Origin: Sphingomonas endolithica
GTDB lineage: Bacteria; Pseudomonadota; Alphaproteobacteria; Sphingomonadales; Sphingomonadaceae
NCBI RefSeq assembly: GCF_025231525.1
Contig: NZ_CP103057.1
Location: 2,924,501-2,988,500 of the forward strand
Direction: 5' to 3'
Length of the DNA stretch: 64,000 nucleotides
In this document: piece by piece, positions 1 through 8,663 of the stretch
Layout of the letters: the number at the start of each line of letters is the position of its first letter
Numbering within the stretch: position 1 is the first letter of the stretch
Notes under the pieces: generated by a model
The model's input: the letters and a program-made list of their open reading frames with translations, nothing else
Databases searched by the model: none
What the model was told of the DNA's origin: nothing
Program-made: the position numbers and the translations under genes

Positions 1-2
1 CC

Positions 3-254
3 GGCGGCGCCGACCTGACGATCGACCGCGATCGCGACAAGAACCCGGTCGTGGCGCTGCGCGAGATCGCCGAACAGATGGTCAAGCCCGCACATTTGCA
101 GGAATCGGTGATTTCCGGCCTGCAACGCGTGCAGGTCGAGGACGAGGACGAGGCGGATGCCGTCGGCAACCTTGCCGACTCGGCCGAAGCGCTGCGCCTC
201 ACCGCCGCCGCCCCCCCGCGGAACCAGAACCTGGGTGCCGATTACGAGGGGTGA
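3..254 (+). CDS. C-terminal end of an unidentified protein (5' end outside window)
   Basis: An open frame runs in from the left edge and stops at a TGA at 252-254, giving about 83 C-terminal residues. The tail is charged and acidic, with an Asp/Glu-rich run (VEDEDEADAV), then an Ala-rich stretch ending LGADYEG. I do not recognise a family and see no catalytic motif. A strong hairpin follows about 110 bp downstream, which fits this being the real end of a transcription unit. The true start lies upstream of the window. Confidence 0.6.
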   Translation, partial: GGADLTIDRDRDKNPVVALREIAEQMVKPAHLQESVISGLQRVQVEDEDEADAVGNLADSAEALRLTAAAPPRNQNLGADYEG

Positions 255-362
255 GGTAATGGATTAGCGGGAGGCTAATCCGCGTCTCGGCCGAACTCCC
301 GGCCGGCGGGGCGCAGCTCCGACCGACGACGCGGCTCTGCCGCGGCGCTGCCAATCCGAGAT

Positions 363-390
363 GCCCGCCGAGTAATCGGCGGGCATTTTC
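363..390 (+). terminator. Rho-independent terminator
   Basis: A 9-bp perfect stem (GCCCGCCGA / TCGGCGGGC) with a GTAA loop is followed by ATTTTC. It lies about 110 bp after the stop of the rightward gene at the left edge and faces the leftward gene ending at 459. Confidence 0.8.
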
Positions 391-458
391 TTGCGGCATA
401 TCCCGGCAGTTTATGGCCAGGCGTCCATTGTTGGTGGAAAGCGGCCGTCTGTACGGCG

Positions 459-833
459 CTAATTAGCTATACCTTCGTACTGGGATAAAGAGCGTGCTTC
501 ATAAAAGATTATTCGGGCCAAAAGGAATGCGAACGACGCTGCCAGTAGGCCTGCGAAGACGTAAGCAAGTGCGTCCGATGAGGGTCGCGCATGTATTGCC
601 CATACAAACCCAACCGCCAAGAGAGTTGGAGATGTCATCCCGCGAAAATACCGGATATTTGGTCTTTTTTCAGCGACGTAGAGCAGCGCGAGCGGAACAA
701 GGGCCAGCGCCATGCGACTGTCAGAAAGATCGCAGATACCGATTGCGTCCAAACCAAGGAACCCTGCCCCAACGATGAGCATCAGTATGCCCACCTTTGC
801 TTGGTTTACCTTCAAGCGCTTCAGTAGGTCCAT
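459..833 (-). CDS. Small multi-pass membrane protein, unknown function
   Basis: The 124-residue protein is strongly hydrophobic, with about four predicted membrane segments (near residues 13-33, 40-53, 65-81 and 86-109). The short N-terminus is basic (MDLLKRLKVNQ) and the tail polar (YEARSLSQYEGIAN). No family was recognised. Base composition is visibly lower in GC and codon use less biased than in the core genes further right, as in the ankyrin gene next to it. This suggests a less conserved or acquired segment. The start ATG at 833 is the only one that includes the whole first membrane helix. Confidence 0.55.
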   Translation of the reverse strand: MDLLKRLKVNQAKVGILMLIVGAGFLGLDAIGICDLSDSRMALALVPLALLYVAEKRPNIRYFRGMTSPTLLAVGFVWAIHARPSSDALAYVFAGLLAASFAFLLARIIFYEARSLSQYEGIAN

Positions 834-987
834 GCCTTTGTCCTACGCCCCGGCCCGCTAACGCGCATGTCATCGCCGTTTTCGACAAACCATGCAATGG
901 CGGGAAGTGGGCGATACGGTCTGTCGCTCCTGCGTCCTTTTACTGATGGCGAAGGCCGGAAAGTTGGTGGAAAGCCGACGGCACCTT

Positions 988-1344
988 TCAGCTGCTAGTT
1001 CTCAAAGCAGCCATGTCAGCACGTCGGCCAAACGCATCAACAATATCCGTTTCGGCTCCGAACGCGATTAGCAGCTCCGCCATCCCTCTGTCTTTGTTTG
1101 ATGCTGCCCAATGGACAGCCGTCTGGCCCATGTCCCCGACCGAATTTGGATCTATCCCCGCGTCCAGAAGCCATGAAACAGCTTCAATATCTTTTGCGAT
1201 AGCTGCGATATGAAGGGCGGTATCGCCGTCCGCGTCTCTGTACGCTAACGGATGAACCGGTGTTCTGGTCCCGTCATCGTTATACCGAGCGAAGTCATAG
1301 CGGTATTCGAGGGCCGCAATCTGCTCTGGTGTGAAATCTTTCAT
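988..1344 (-). CDS. Short ankyrin-repeat protein
   Basis: The 118-residue protein carries about two and a half ankyrin repeats. The motifs DGDTALHIAA (about residues 39-48) and GQTAVHWAA (about 73-81) are each followed by a helix ending in WLLDAGIDPN or LLIAFGAETD, the usual repeat signature. The N-terminal 35 residues are not repeat-like. There is no signal peptide, so it is probably a cytosolic protein-protein interaction module; the partner is unknown. It lies in the same AT-richer pocket as the small membrane protein at 459-833. A 13-base direct repeat (GTTGGTGGAAAGC) occurs just downstream of both genes (430-442 and 963-975). Confidence 0.7.
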   Translation of the reverse strand: MKDFTPEQIAALEYRYDFARYNDDGTRTPVHPLAYRDADGDTALHIAAIAKDIEAVSWLLDAGIDPNSVGDMGQTAVHWAASNKDRGMAELLIAFGAETDIVDAFGRRADMAALRTSS

Positions 1345-1540
1345 CGCTAAGCGCGCCAGTAAATTCGCTTATTCTTGGCAGCTTAATGGCAGACAAATGA
1401 ACGTCCGCAAATATTTAGCCACAGGAAAGCTGGGAACGGCAACGATTGGGCGCAAGCAGACTTACGTAGCTCACAAGCCCGTCGGTCGGGCGCTGCGCTC
1501 CTTCGGCCGGGGCTTGGCCCTCGACGCGGACTGGCAAGCA

Positions 1541-2218
1541 CTAATCCGCTGGCCGAGCCCGCCCCTTGAACCCCTGCGCCACCACGAACCACTCCACCGA
1601 CCCTTTCCGGCTCGCCGGCGGCTTGGCATGTTTCACGGTAATGAAGTTGCGCTTCATCTCGGCCACCAGTTCCGAATCCGCGCCGCCGGCAAACACCTTG
1701 GCGACGAACGCACCGCCCGGCTCGAGCACGTCGATCGCGAAGGCCAATGCAGTCTCCACTAGCGCCAGCGTGCGCAACGCATCGGTCTGCGGATGCCCCA
1801 CCGTGTTCGCCGCCATGTCCGACAGCACCAGATCCGGCGCACCGCCAAGATCGGCCATCAACTTGTCGGGCGCAGCGTCGTCGAGGAAATCCATCTCCAG
1901 GATCGTCACGCCGTCAATCGGGTCGACCGGCAGCAGGTCGATCCCTGCGACCGCCGCCTTGGGCACCTGCCGACGCACCACCTGGCTCCAGCCGCCCGGC
2001 GCCAGGCCCAGATCGACGACGCGCTTCTTGCCCTTCAGGAACGCGAAGCGCTCGTCGAGTTCGATCAATTTGTAGGCCGCACGGCTGCGATACCCGTCCG
2101 CTTTCGCGCGCCGCACATAGGGATCGTTCAACTGCCGCTCCAGCCATCGCGTCGATTGCGCCGTGCGCTTGCGCGCGGTCTTCACCCTGACGCGCAGGCC
2201 GCCGCCATCTTTGCTCAT
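1541..2218 (-). CDS. rlmE: 23S rRNA (uridine-2'-O) methyltransferase RlmE/FtsJ
   Basis: At 225 residues it matches the usual size of the heat-shock methyltransferase RrmJ/RlmE, which methylates the 2'-O of U2552 in the 50S subunit using SAM. The N-terminus has the family pattern RSRAAYKLIELDERF, the SAM-binding motif VVDLGLAPGGWSQ, and LVLSDMAANTVGH with the catalytic Asp. The Lys in AKVFAGG and the C-terminal RKGSVEWFVVAQG complete the K-D-K-E tetrad region. The ATG at 2218 overlaps the stop of the ppx/gppA gene as ATGA, which decides the start over longer in-frame options and shows translational coupling. Confidence 0.95.
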   Translation of the reverse strand: MSKDGGGLRVRVKTARKRTAQSTRWLERQLNDPYVRRAKADGYRSRAAYKLIELDERFAFLKGKKRVVDLGLAPGGWSQVVRRQVPKAAVAGIDLLPVDPIDGVTILEMDFLDDAAPDKLMADLGGAPDLVLSDMAANTVGHPQTDALRTLALVETALAFAIDVLEPGGAFVAKVFAGGADSELVAEMKRNFITVKHAKPPASRKGSVEWFVVAQGFKGRARPAD

Positions 2219-3291
2219 AACCGTTCCTTGCCCATCAGGCGTCGCAAGATGCCTTCGCGGATGCCGCGATCGGCCACGCCGAGCCGTTCGGCCGGCCACA
2301 GATCCATGATCGTCTCGAGAATGGCACAGCCCGCCACGACCAGATCGGCGCGTTCCGTGCCGATGCAGGGTAGGGTAGCGCGCTCGGTCAGGTCCATGGC
2401 GGACAGATCCTGGCTGATCCGCCGCATCGATGCCGCCGGTACGATTAGCCCGTCGACTTGCGCCCGGTCATAATGCGACAGGCCGAGATGCACGCTGGCC
2501 AGCGTCGTCACCGTGCCGCTGGTGCCAAGCAGCCGTGGCCGCTCGATCCCCTGCGGCAGGCGTGCGGCAAACCCGGCGAAGCTCTCGGCCACGATCGCCC
2601 GCATCTGCGCATAAGCGTCCAGTCGCTCAGTGCGGCCGCCCTGGTGCCCGACATGCTCGGTCAGCGACACCACGCCCCATGGTGCGCTGTGCCAGTCGAG
2701 CACCGTCGGGATGGTCGGCCGCGTATCGACCAGCACCAATTCGGTCGATCCGCCGCCGATATCGAAGATCAATGCCGGATCGTCGCCGGGTTCGATCAGC
2801 ACATGGCAGCCGAGCACCGCCAGCCGCGCCTCTTCCTCGGCCGAGATGATGTCGAGGTGGATGCCCGTCTCCTCATAGGCGCGGGCGATGAACGCCTCGC
2901 CATTGGTCGCCCGGCGGCACGCCTCGGTCGCCACCGAGCGCGACAGCAACACGTTGCGGCGCTTCAGCTTGTCGGCGCAGACCTTCAGCGCGGACAAGGT
3001 ACGCTCGATCGCCGCGTCGCTCAGCCGGCCAGTGGCCGCCAGCCCCTCGCCCAACCGTACGATGCGCGAGAATGCGTCGACCACGGCAAAACCCTCGCCT
3101 TGCGGGCGGGCGATGAGCAGGCGGCAATTGTTGGTGCCGAGGTCCAGCGCGGCATAATGGCGCGCATCGTTCCAGCGCGGCCGACCGCCTGGGCCTGTCC
3201 CCTGAGCTTTGCCGGGGATCGGCGCCGAACGGGCAGGGGGTGCCTGCCGGTACGGCATCTTGGGCGACTCATCCCCCATGCCGTGTTTCAC
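2215..3291 (-). CDS. Ppx/GppA family exopolyphosphatase / guanosine pentaphosphate phosphohydrolase
   Basis: This 358-residue protein is a short Ppx/GppA enzyme with the sugar-kinase/Hsp70 fold but without the C-terminal HD domain. The phosphate-1 loop ALDLGTNNCR lies near residues 48-57, the family motif ISAEEEARLA near 149-158 and the second phosphate loop DIGGGSTEL near 177-185. A further GTSGTVTT motif is present. Such proteins hydrolyse polyphosphate or pppGpp; which substrate applies cannot be decided from sequence. The first about 40 residues are Pro/Arg-rich and look poorly conserved, so a later start is possible. It is coupled to rlmE by an ATGA overlap, an arrangement seen in many alphaproteobacteria. 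Confidence 0.88.
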   Translation of the reverse strand: MKHGMGDESPKMPYRQAPPARSAPIPGKAQGTGPGGRPRWNDARHYAALDLGTNNCRLLIARPQGEGFAVVDAFSRIVRLGEGLAATGRLSDAAIERTLSALKVCADKLKRRNVLLSRSVATEACRRATNGEAFIARAYEETGIHLDIISAEEEARLAVLGCHVLIEPGDDPALIFDIGGGSTELVLVDTRPTIPTVLDWHSAPWGVVSLTEHVGHQGGRTERLDAYAQMRAIVAESFAGFAARLPQGIERPRLLGTSGTVTTLASVHLGLSHYDRAQVDGLIVPAASMRRISQDLSAMDLTERATLPCIGTERADLVVAGCAILETIMDLWPAERLGVADRGIREGILRRLMGKERL

Positions 3292-3399
3292 TCGCTATTC
3301 TGTTCTGCCGTCGCGCCGGGCCCTACGCCCGTCGTTCGGTGCTTGACGCCATAGGTAGCGCAGCGGGGGGCAAGCGGCAAGCGAGCGGCAGAGGATCGG

Positions 3400-3428
3400 T
3401 TGACACCTGCAAGCGCCCCGCCTATTTC
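3400..3428 (+). promoter_or_regulatory. Sigma-70 promoter of tRNA-Gln
   Basis: A consensus -35 TTGACA (3400-3405), a 17-bp spacer and a -10 TATTTC (3423-3428) lie directly upstream of the tRNA gene. A start near 3435 leaves a leader of only a few bases before the mature 5' end at 3442. Confidence 0.7.
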
Positions 3429-3441
3429 GCAGCCCCGCTGA

Positions 3442-3515
3442 TGCCCCGTCGTCTAATGGTAAGACTGCGGTTTCTGATACCGCCTATTGAGGTTCGAATC
3501 CTCACGGGGCATCCA
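3442..3515 (+). tRNA. tRNA-Gln (anticodon CTG)
   Basis: The 74-nt cloverleaf includes an encoded CCA. The acceptor stem TGCCCCG pairs with CGGGGCA (3505-3511), with discriminator T at 3512. The anticodon stem GCGGT/ACCGC flanks the loop TTCTGAT, placing anticodon CTG at 3474-3476 (reads CAG). The T arm contains GGTTCGAATC. A good sigma-70 promoter lies immediately upstream. The divergently placed ppx gene is on its left and an acyltransferase converges from the right. Confidence 0.95.
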
Positions 3516-3673
3516 GCGATCCTAGGTCCGCGCAGACATCACAGGTACTTTGAGGCCATGGTTTTGCGCTGCGCCCTGGCCGGGCCAGTCATGCTCGCGT
3601 TAGCCGTCGGCGATTTGCAATGTCCGGCCTCGCTGACAAACCACTGCCCAGCCATCCTATAGCTAGCCACCGA

Positions 3674-5887
3674 TCAATGAGCCTGGCGTTGTTGTATTCC
3701 CCCGCCGTCCATCGCTCTGATCAGTTGGTGACGTAGGCTCGGGTACAGGAATTCCTGACCGTAGCCGCTCAGATGATCGCCATCCATGAACAGTGGCAAC
3801 GGGCCACGAACGGCCGAACACCGACGTCCTGGGCACAATAGGTCGAAGGCATTCCAGACCCGTATGCCGGGCAACGCCTGGGCAATCAGCCTCATTTGAG
3901 CCAGAGCCGGATTGCGAAGCCTGTCCAGTTCCGATCGCCCGATCGTGAAACCTCCTCCGCAGATCGGGTTGGTACGGTTGAACCAATCCGAGCACCGTAG
4001 TGGCACCGATCGAAACACCGGCGTGGGGCTCTCGAACAGGATCGCGAACCCCTGACGAGAAAGCGGCGCCAAGGTGCGGATTGCTTCGGTGGTGGCGCGC
4101 TGTCGGCTGGCGATCGCGGAAGCATCTAGCGCCGGTGAGAGTGGCGCGCTTCCGGATATCGGGCCCATCTGATCGACGAACCGCGGCATGCGCAGGTTGG
4201 GCAGGAAGATGACGTCGCCCCGTCCGCCCGTGCGCTGGATGTCCTGCAACGCCGCGGCGTAGAAGCGCCGGTCGAATGCCGATAGATCGGTCATCGGGAT
4301 GGACAAGGGCATGAAGGAGCAGTTTCGAACGAAGTAGGCGCTGACGCTGGCACCGGTATCCTCGGCGAACCGGCGCAGCGCAGGGTAATATGTCAGGCTA
4401 TGCGAGTCCCCGACCACGAAGACTTGATGACCCGATGGCTGCAACGCCACCCATCGTTGTACCTCGCCTGTCAAGATCTTGTCGCGCTTGAGCATGACCT
4501 CGTGGATCGGCGGGGGGCCGACATGCTTGTTGCCCTTGGAGGCGAACCACGTGCGCTGATTGGCGGTACGGCTGAGCGAGATGTGTCCCTTCAGGGCGAA
4601 CATCGCAGCGGCACATCCCAATGACAGGCCGATCATCGCCAACCCCGCGAGAACCACGCGCGCTGCTGACATCGTTGCCAACCTGCGGCTCCGCCGGGCC
4701 GGCCGTTCGACTACCCAATAGGAAGCACCGCCAAGCAACAGAGAAAGGCACAGGGCGCTCAGCTTCTGTGCCGGTTCGTCGATGCCGACCGTCCAGCGCA
4801 AGAGCACGATGACCGGCCAATGCCAGAGGTAGATCGAGTAGGAACCTCGGCCGATCGCAAGACTCAATCTCGTGCGCAGCGCAGCGACGACAAGGCCATC
4901 GGATCGGGTGCTGACCATCGCGACCAACATCGCAGTTCCGGCCACGGCGACGATGGCCATGGGGAAAGGGAATGTCGGTCCGGACGGGGTGGCGAGTGCC
5001 AAGCCTACAAGCCCTGCGCCGAGCAGGGCGATCGTCCGCGCAGTCAGGCCGCCGGCGGCAGCAAGCCTACCCTGCCAGCTCGGCATGGAGAGGCAGAGCA
5101 ACATGCCGGTGCCGAGTTCCCAGAACCTGGAGGCGATGGAATAGAAAGCGAGAAGCTTGTCGTGGAATGCCAGCGCCGTGCACACGAGCAGTGAGATGAT
5201 GGCGATTGCAAAGATGGCCCACGTGCCCGTGTGTCGGGGCGAGGCAGCCGTGACGGTCCATCGCCACCCGGCGAACAAGAACGGGAAGAGCAGGTAGAAT
5301 TGCTCCTCGACGCCCAGCGACCAGGTATGGGTGAAGGGATTGAGCGCGGTGCCGGGGGAGAAATAGGTGTCCGAGTTGTTCCCCAGCACGATGTTGCTCA
5401 ACCCCAAGAAGGCGGCCCCGCCGGTTTTCTTGATTGTCCCGCTGAGCCATGCGTCCGGCACGAAAAGGCAGTAGGCGAGCGATGTCGCCAGCAGCATCAC
5501 GACAAGTGGCGGCATGATCCGTTGGAAGCGCCGCGCAGAGAAATCCGTCATCGTCGCAGCGAACCCGGCGTGGGAACGCGACATCATTGATCGCGTGACG
5601 ACGAAGCCCGAAATGACGAAAAAGATATCGACGCCGGCGAGACCACCCGGCAGCCAGCTGCTCTGAAGATGAAATAGGAAAACGGCGCTTATCGCAATCG
5701 CGCGTAGGCCATCGATGGCGGGTATATAAGTGGTGGTGCTCTGCTTTCGAGCAGTCATCTCGCCCGATGAGCCCGTGAGACGATCAGGGGCGTCCGAGCT
5801 TACGACATCGTCAGCGCTCGAAGTCAGGATTGCGGCTCCACTGGGCAACAATCGGCGCGGGTAGGACAAGCGGGATGGAAGTGCCAT
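3674..5887 (-). CDS. OafA/YrhL-type membrane acyltransferase with C-terminal SGNH domain
   Basis: The first half is an acyltransferase-3 domain with about ten membrane helices. It begins YIPAIDGLRAIAI (residue about 54), followed by the conserved His in FLFHLQSS and the motif VDIFFVISGFVV. The C-terminal about 280 residues form a periplasmic SGNH hydrolase-like domain with the nucleophile motif VVGDSHSLTYYP. Proteins of this layout O-acetylate lipopolysaccharide O-antigen or exopolysaccharide; the target is not evident here. The first 43 residues are unlike the family, so a start at the internal ATG 5756-5758 is quite possible; neither site has a clear ribosome-binding site. The gene is isolated, ends near tRNA-Gln and has softer codon bias than its neighbours. 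Confidence 0.9.
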   Translation of the reverse strand: MALPSRLSYPRRLLPSGAAILTSSADDVVSSDAPDRLTGSSGEMTARKQSTTTYIPAIDGLRAIAISAVFLFHLQSSWLPGGLAGVDIFFVISGFVVTRSMMSRSHAGFAATMTDFSARRFQRIMPPLVVMLLATSLAYCLFVPDAWLSGTIKKTGGAAFLGLSNIVLGNNSDTYFSPGTALNPFTHTWSLGVEEQFYLLFPFLFAGWRWTVTAASPRHTGTWAIFAIAIISLLVCTALAFHDKLLAFYSIASRFWELGTGMLLCLSMPSWQGRLAAAGGLTARTIALLGAGLVGLALATPSGPTFPFPMAIVAVAGTAMLVAMVSTRSDGLVVAALRTRLSLAIGRGSYSIYLWHWPVIVLLRWTVGIDEPAQKLSALCLSLLLGGASYWVVERPARRSRRLATMSAARVVLAGLAMIGLSLGCAAAMFALKGHISLSRTANQRTWFASKGNKHVGPPPIHEVMLKRDKILTGEVQRWVALQPSGHQVFVVGDSHSLTYYPALRRFAEDTGASVSAYFVRNCSFMPLSIPMTDLSAFDRRFYAAALQDIQRTGGRGDVIFLPNLRMPRFVDQMGPISGSAPLSPALDASAIASRQRATTEAIRTLAPLSRQGFAILFESPTPVFRSVPLRCSDWFNRTNPICGGGFTIGRSELDRLRNPALAQMRLIAQALPGIRVWNAFDLLCPGRRCSAVRGPLPLFMDGDHLSGYGQEFLYPSLRHQLIRAMDGGGIQQRQAH

Positions 5888-5935
5888 GCAACACAGGACG
5901 GAGCCGCGTCGTCCAAGCCTTGATGATAATTATTC

Positions 5936-5969
5936 GGCAGGCGCGCGGCGATCGTGCCGCGCGCCTGCC
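5936..5969 (-). terminator. Strong hairpin downstream of the TonB receptor gene
   Basis: Perfect 14-bp arms (GGCAGGCGCGCGGC and its complement) enclose a 6-base loop, 22 bp after the leftward receptor stop. On the minus strand it is followed by an A/T-rich run (GAATAATTATC) rather than a clean U-tract. It is a probable terminator or 3'-end stabiliser. Confidence 0.6.
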
Positions 5970-5991
5970 ATCGGTTCGGCAAAAACGCTGA

Positions 5992-8469
5992 CTAGAACTT
6001 CACGCCCAGTTCCGCGCCGATCGTGCGCGGCGGGTTGAAGTTGGCATAATCGCCCAGCACCGCGGCATTGGCGGCCGAGCGGCGGTAGATGTGCTGTTCG
6101 TTGAACAGGTTGCGCGACCAGACCGACAACGTGACGTCGTTGTGATCGCCTACCGGGATGTTGGCGAGCGCGACGCGGCCATTGACGATGAAGCTCGAGT
6201 CGGTCTTCACGCTTTCCGCCTGGAAGCTGTACTGCGAGCTCGCATAGTTCGCATCGAGGTGGAAGCGCAGGTCGAGGTCGCCGATCGGTGCGACATAGTC
6301 GACGAAGCCCGACGCCGCGTTCTTCGGCGTATAGACCGTATAGACCTGCGTCACGACACCGAAGGTCGGGCCCGGGTTCGGATTCGCCGTCGGCGGCACC
6401 TTGGTATAGGTATAGGCATAGGATGCGCCGAGCGTCAGCGGCTGGATCGGCCGTACCGTCAGGTCCGCCTCGAGCCCGCGGATCTTCGAGGTGCCCGGCG
6501 CATTTGCGGTATTCTCGGTGTGCAGGTTGAAGTTCGGATTGGCCGTCGTGGTGTTGGGCAGGAACTGGTTGATATCGACGAAGTCGAAGTCGATCTGCGT
6601 GTTCGAACGGTCCATGATGTAGCCGGCGAGGTTCAGGCGTACCTTGTGATCGAGGAAGTCGGTCTTCGCGCCGATCTCATACGCCTTGACCGTCTCGGGG
6701 TCGAACGCACCAAAATTGGAGGAGCGGTCGTTCGCGCCGCCACCACGGAAGCCGCTCGAATATTTGGCGTAGAGGTTGACCCCTGGCGCTGCATCGAACG
6801 CCAGCGTGGCCATCGGGTCGAAGCGGCCCTTGTCATAGTCCAGCGTGTACGGCGTCGCGACGCCCGACACGATGTACAGCGAGCCGTCACGCTTGTCCTT
6901 GGTGTAGCGCCCGCCAACGGTCAGGTGCAGCACATCGCCGGCGAAATCGGGCGTATAGGTCGCCTGGCCGAACGCGGCATAGCTGCGCGTGCGGGCCTGG
7001 CTGGCGCGCTGCAGGAAGCGGGAATTATAGTCCCAGCCCTGATTGGTCGAGGTGATCGGGCCGAACACTTGCGAGGGCAGGATGGTATAGGCAGAGCCGT
7101 CGGCATTCCACTGGTTCGACGTTGGGGTGGCGGCGGATTCACGCGCGTGCTCGTTGAAATAATACAGGCCGGCGACGTAATCGACCTGCGGGAAGCTCCC
7201 GACCGCCTGCAATTCCTGGCTGAACTGGTTCTGGCTCAGGTCGGACAGGCTGTAGCGGCTGAACTTGCCGTTCGGCGAAAAAGCGGTGCGCTCCGGTCCG
7301 CCCGAATTGTCCCACTGGTTCGTCGTCACCTTGCGCCACGACGTGATCGACCGCAGCGTCAGGTCGGGCGCCACTTTGTAGGACAGATTCGCGCCGAAAC
7401 CCTGCGTCTTGTCGACACTGTACTGCTGCGGCACGCCGACATCGGCGGTCTTCTGGCGATCCGGATGCACGCCGACCAGCGACGGCAGTGGCGCGATGCA
7501 GGTCGTGGCCGAGATCGTGTTCGAGATGCACGTGGGCGCGCCGGCAGCGCTGCCCGGCAGGACGAGCCGGTTGGTCGTACGGTCAAGCACGCCGACCGGG
7601 CGGTTCAGTGGATTGTAGTTGATCAGCTGGCTGAAGAAGGGCGTGTTCTCGTCCTTGGCCTTGTCGAAGCTGAAATCGGCGGTGAAGCCCTCGAACGGGC
7701 TCCAGCGCGCCGACGCGCGGCCGCCGACGCGGTTATAGGCGTTCCATCCAATCTGCCCGGCGAGCGGATCCTTGGTCGTCGGATCCTGATGCTGCAGGAT
7801 CCCGTCGAGCTTGACCGAGATGTTCTGATATTCGGGCAGGTCGATATGCGCTTCGCCATTATAGCTGCCGTAATTGCCGAAGCCGGCCGACATGCGGCCG
7901 CCGAACACGCCGGTCGGCGCCTTGGTGACGATGCTCAGCGCCCCGCCTTCGGTGTTGCGGCCGAACAGGGTGCCCTGCGGCCCCTTCAGCACTTCGATAC
8001 GCTCGACATCGAACAGAGCGGCGTTCAGGCCCTGCGAGCGGCCGAGATACACGCCGTCGATATAGACGCCGACGCCCGAATCGCGTGCCGTCTGGTTCTG
8101 ATCGAACGGCACGATGCCGCGGATGCCGATGGTGAGCGCCGACTGGCGCGCCTCGAACGTGGCGACACGCAGCGAGGGAACGCCGCCATCGGCGAGATCG
8201 AGCAGGCTCTGGACGTGGCGATCCTTGATCGTGTCCGCGCTCAGCACCGAGATCGCGATCGGCGTTTGCTGCAGGTTGGTCTCGCGCTTGGTCGCGGTGA
8301 CGACGATGTCTGCAAGGCCCTGCCCGTCATCGGCTGGTGTCTCGGCAGCGGCGGGCGCCTCGGCAGGAGCCGCGGGTGCCGGCGTCTCGGCCCAGGCAGG
8401 CGTTACGGAAGAGGCGAGGATCGAGGCGCCCAGCAGCAGCCGCAGGCGCAGGCCCTTAGTATCACGCAT
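5992..8469 (-). CDS. TonB-dependent outer-membrane receptor
   Basis: The 825-residue receptor has a signal peptide ending near residue 28 (PAWA-ET), an Ala/Pro-rich linker, a TonB-box-like DIVVTATKRE and a plug domain (GVGVYIDGVYLGRS, ERIEVLKGPQGTLFGRN). The beta-barrel ends in LGVKF with a terminal Phe. This class imports siderophores, vitamins, oligosaccharides or aromatic compounds; the substrate cannot be told from sequence. Two Cys (CISNTISATTC) in one extracellular loop may form a disulphide. It is divergent from an OmpR-type two-component system, which could control it. Confidence 0.92.
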   Translation of the reverse strand: MRDTKGLRLRLLLGASILASSVTPAWAETPAPAAPAEAPAAAETPADDGQGLADIVVTATKRETNLQQTPIAISVLSADTIKDRHVQSLLDLADGGVPSLRVATFEARQSALTIGIRGIVPFDQNQTARDSGVGVYIDGVYLGRSQGLNAALFDVERIEVLKGPQGTLFGRNTEGGALSIVTKAPTGVFGGRMSAGFGNYGSYNGEAHIDLPEYQNISVKLDGILQHQDPTTKDPLAGQIGWNAYNRVGGRASARWSPFEGFTADFSFDKAKDENTPFFSQLINYNPLNRPVGVLDRTTNRLVLPGSAAGAPTCISNTISATTCIAPLPSLVGVHPDRQKTADVGVPQQYSVDKTQGFGANLSYKVAPDLTLRSITSWRKVTTNQWDNSGGPERTAFSPNGKFSRYSLSDLSQNQFSQELQAVGSFPQVDYVAGLYYFNEHARESAATPTSNQWNADGSAYTILPSQVFGPITSTNQGWDYNSRFLQRASQARTRSYAAFGQATYTPDFAGDVLHLTVGGRYTKDKRDGSLYIVSGVATPYTLDYDKGRFDPMATLAFDAAPGVNLYAKYSSGFRGGGANDRSSNFGAFDPETVKAYEIGAKTDFLDHKVRLNLAGYIMDRSNTQIDFDFVDINQFLPNTTTANPNFNLHTENTANAPGTSKIRGLEADLTVRPIQPLTLGASYAYTYTKVPPTANPNPGPTFGVVTQVYTVYTPKNAASGFVDYVAPIGDLDLRFHLDANYASSQYSFQAESVKTDSSFIVNGRVALANIPVGDHNDVTLSVWSRNLFNEQHIYRRSAANAAVLGDYANFNPPRTIGAELGVKF

Positions 8470-8608
8470 TTCATGGTTCCCTATGGAGACGGCCTCAGGA
8501 ATGCCGCTCGTTTGTGTGCGAGAGCGCCTCTAGGCAGGCCATGTGACGCCGCAGTTGCGAACCGGTCACCCTGCGGGACACGCTTCGTGGCAATCAAAAG
8601 TCGGATTT

Positions 8609-8626
8609 GCGACAGTTCGATGTCGC
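8609..8626. promoter_or_regulatory. Short inverted repeat in the divergent control region
   Basis: GCGACA-N6-TGTCGC lies 38 bp before the response-regulator start, in the 194-bp gap shared with the leftward TonB receptor. It could be an operator for the adjacent OmpR-type regulator. A 6-bp arm can arise by chance in this GC content. Confidence 0.25.
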
Positions 8627-8663
8627 TCTATCAGTGGCCGATATGCGTGCTTATAGCCGCGCC

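Noticed and set aside
430..975. GTTGGTGGAAAGC at 430-442 and 963-975 as ends of a mobile element
   Set aside because: Only 13 bp are shared, with no transposase or inverted termini; it could be a dispersed motif or chance.
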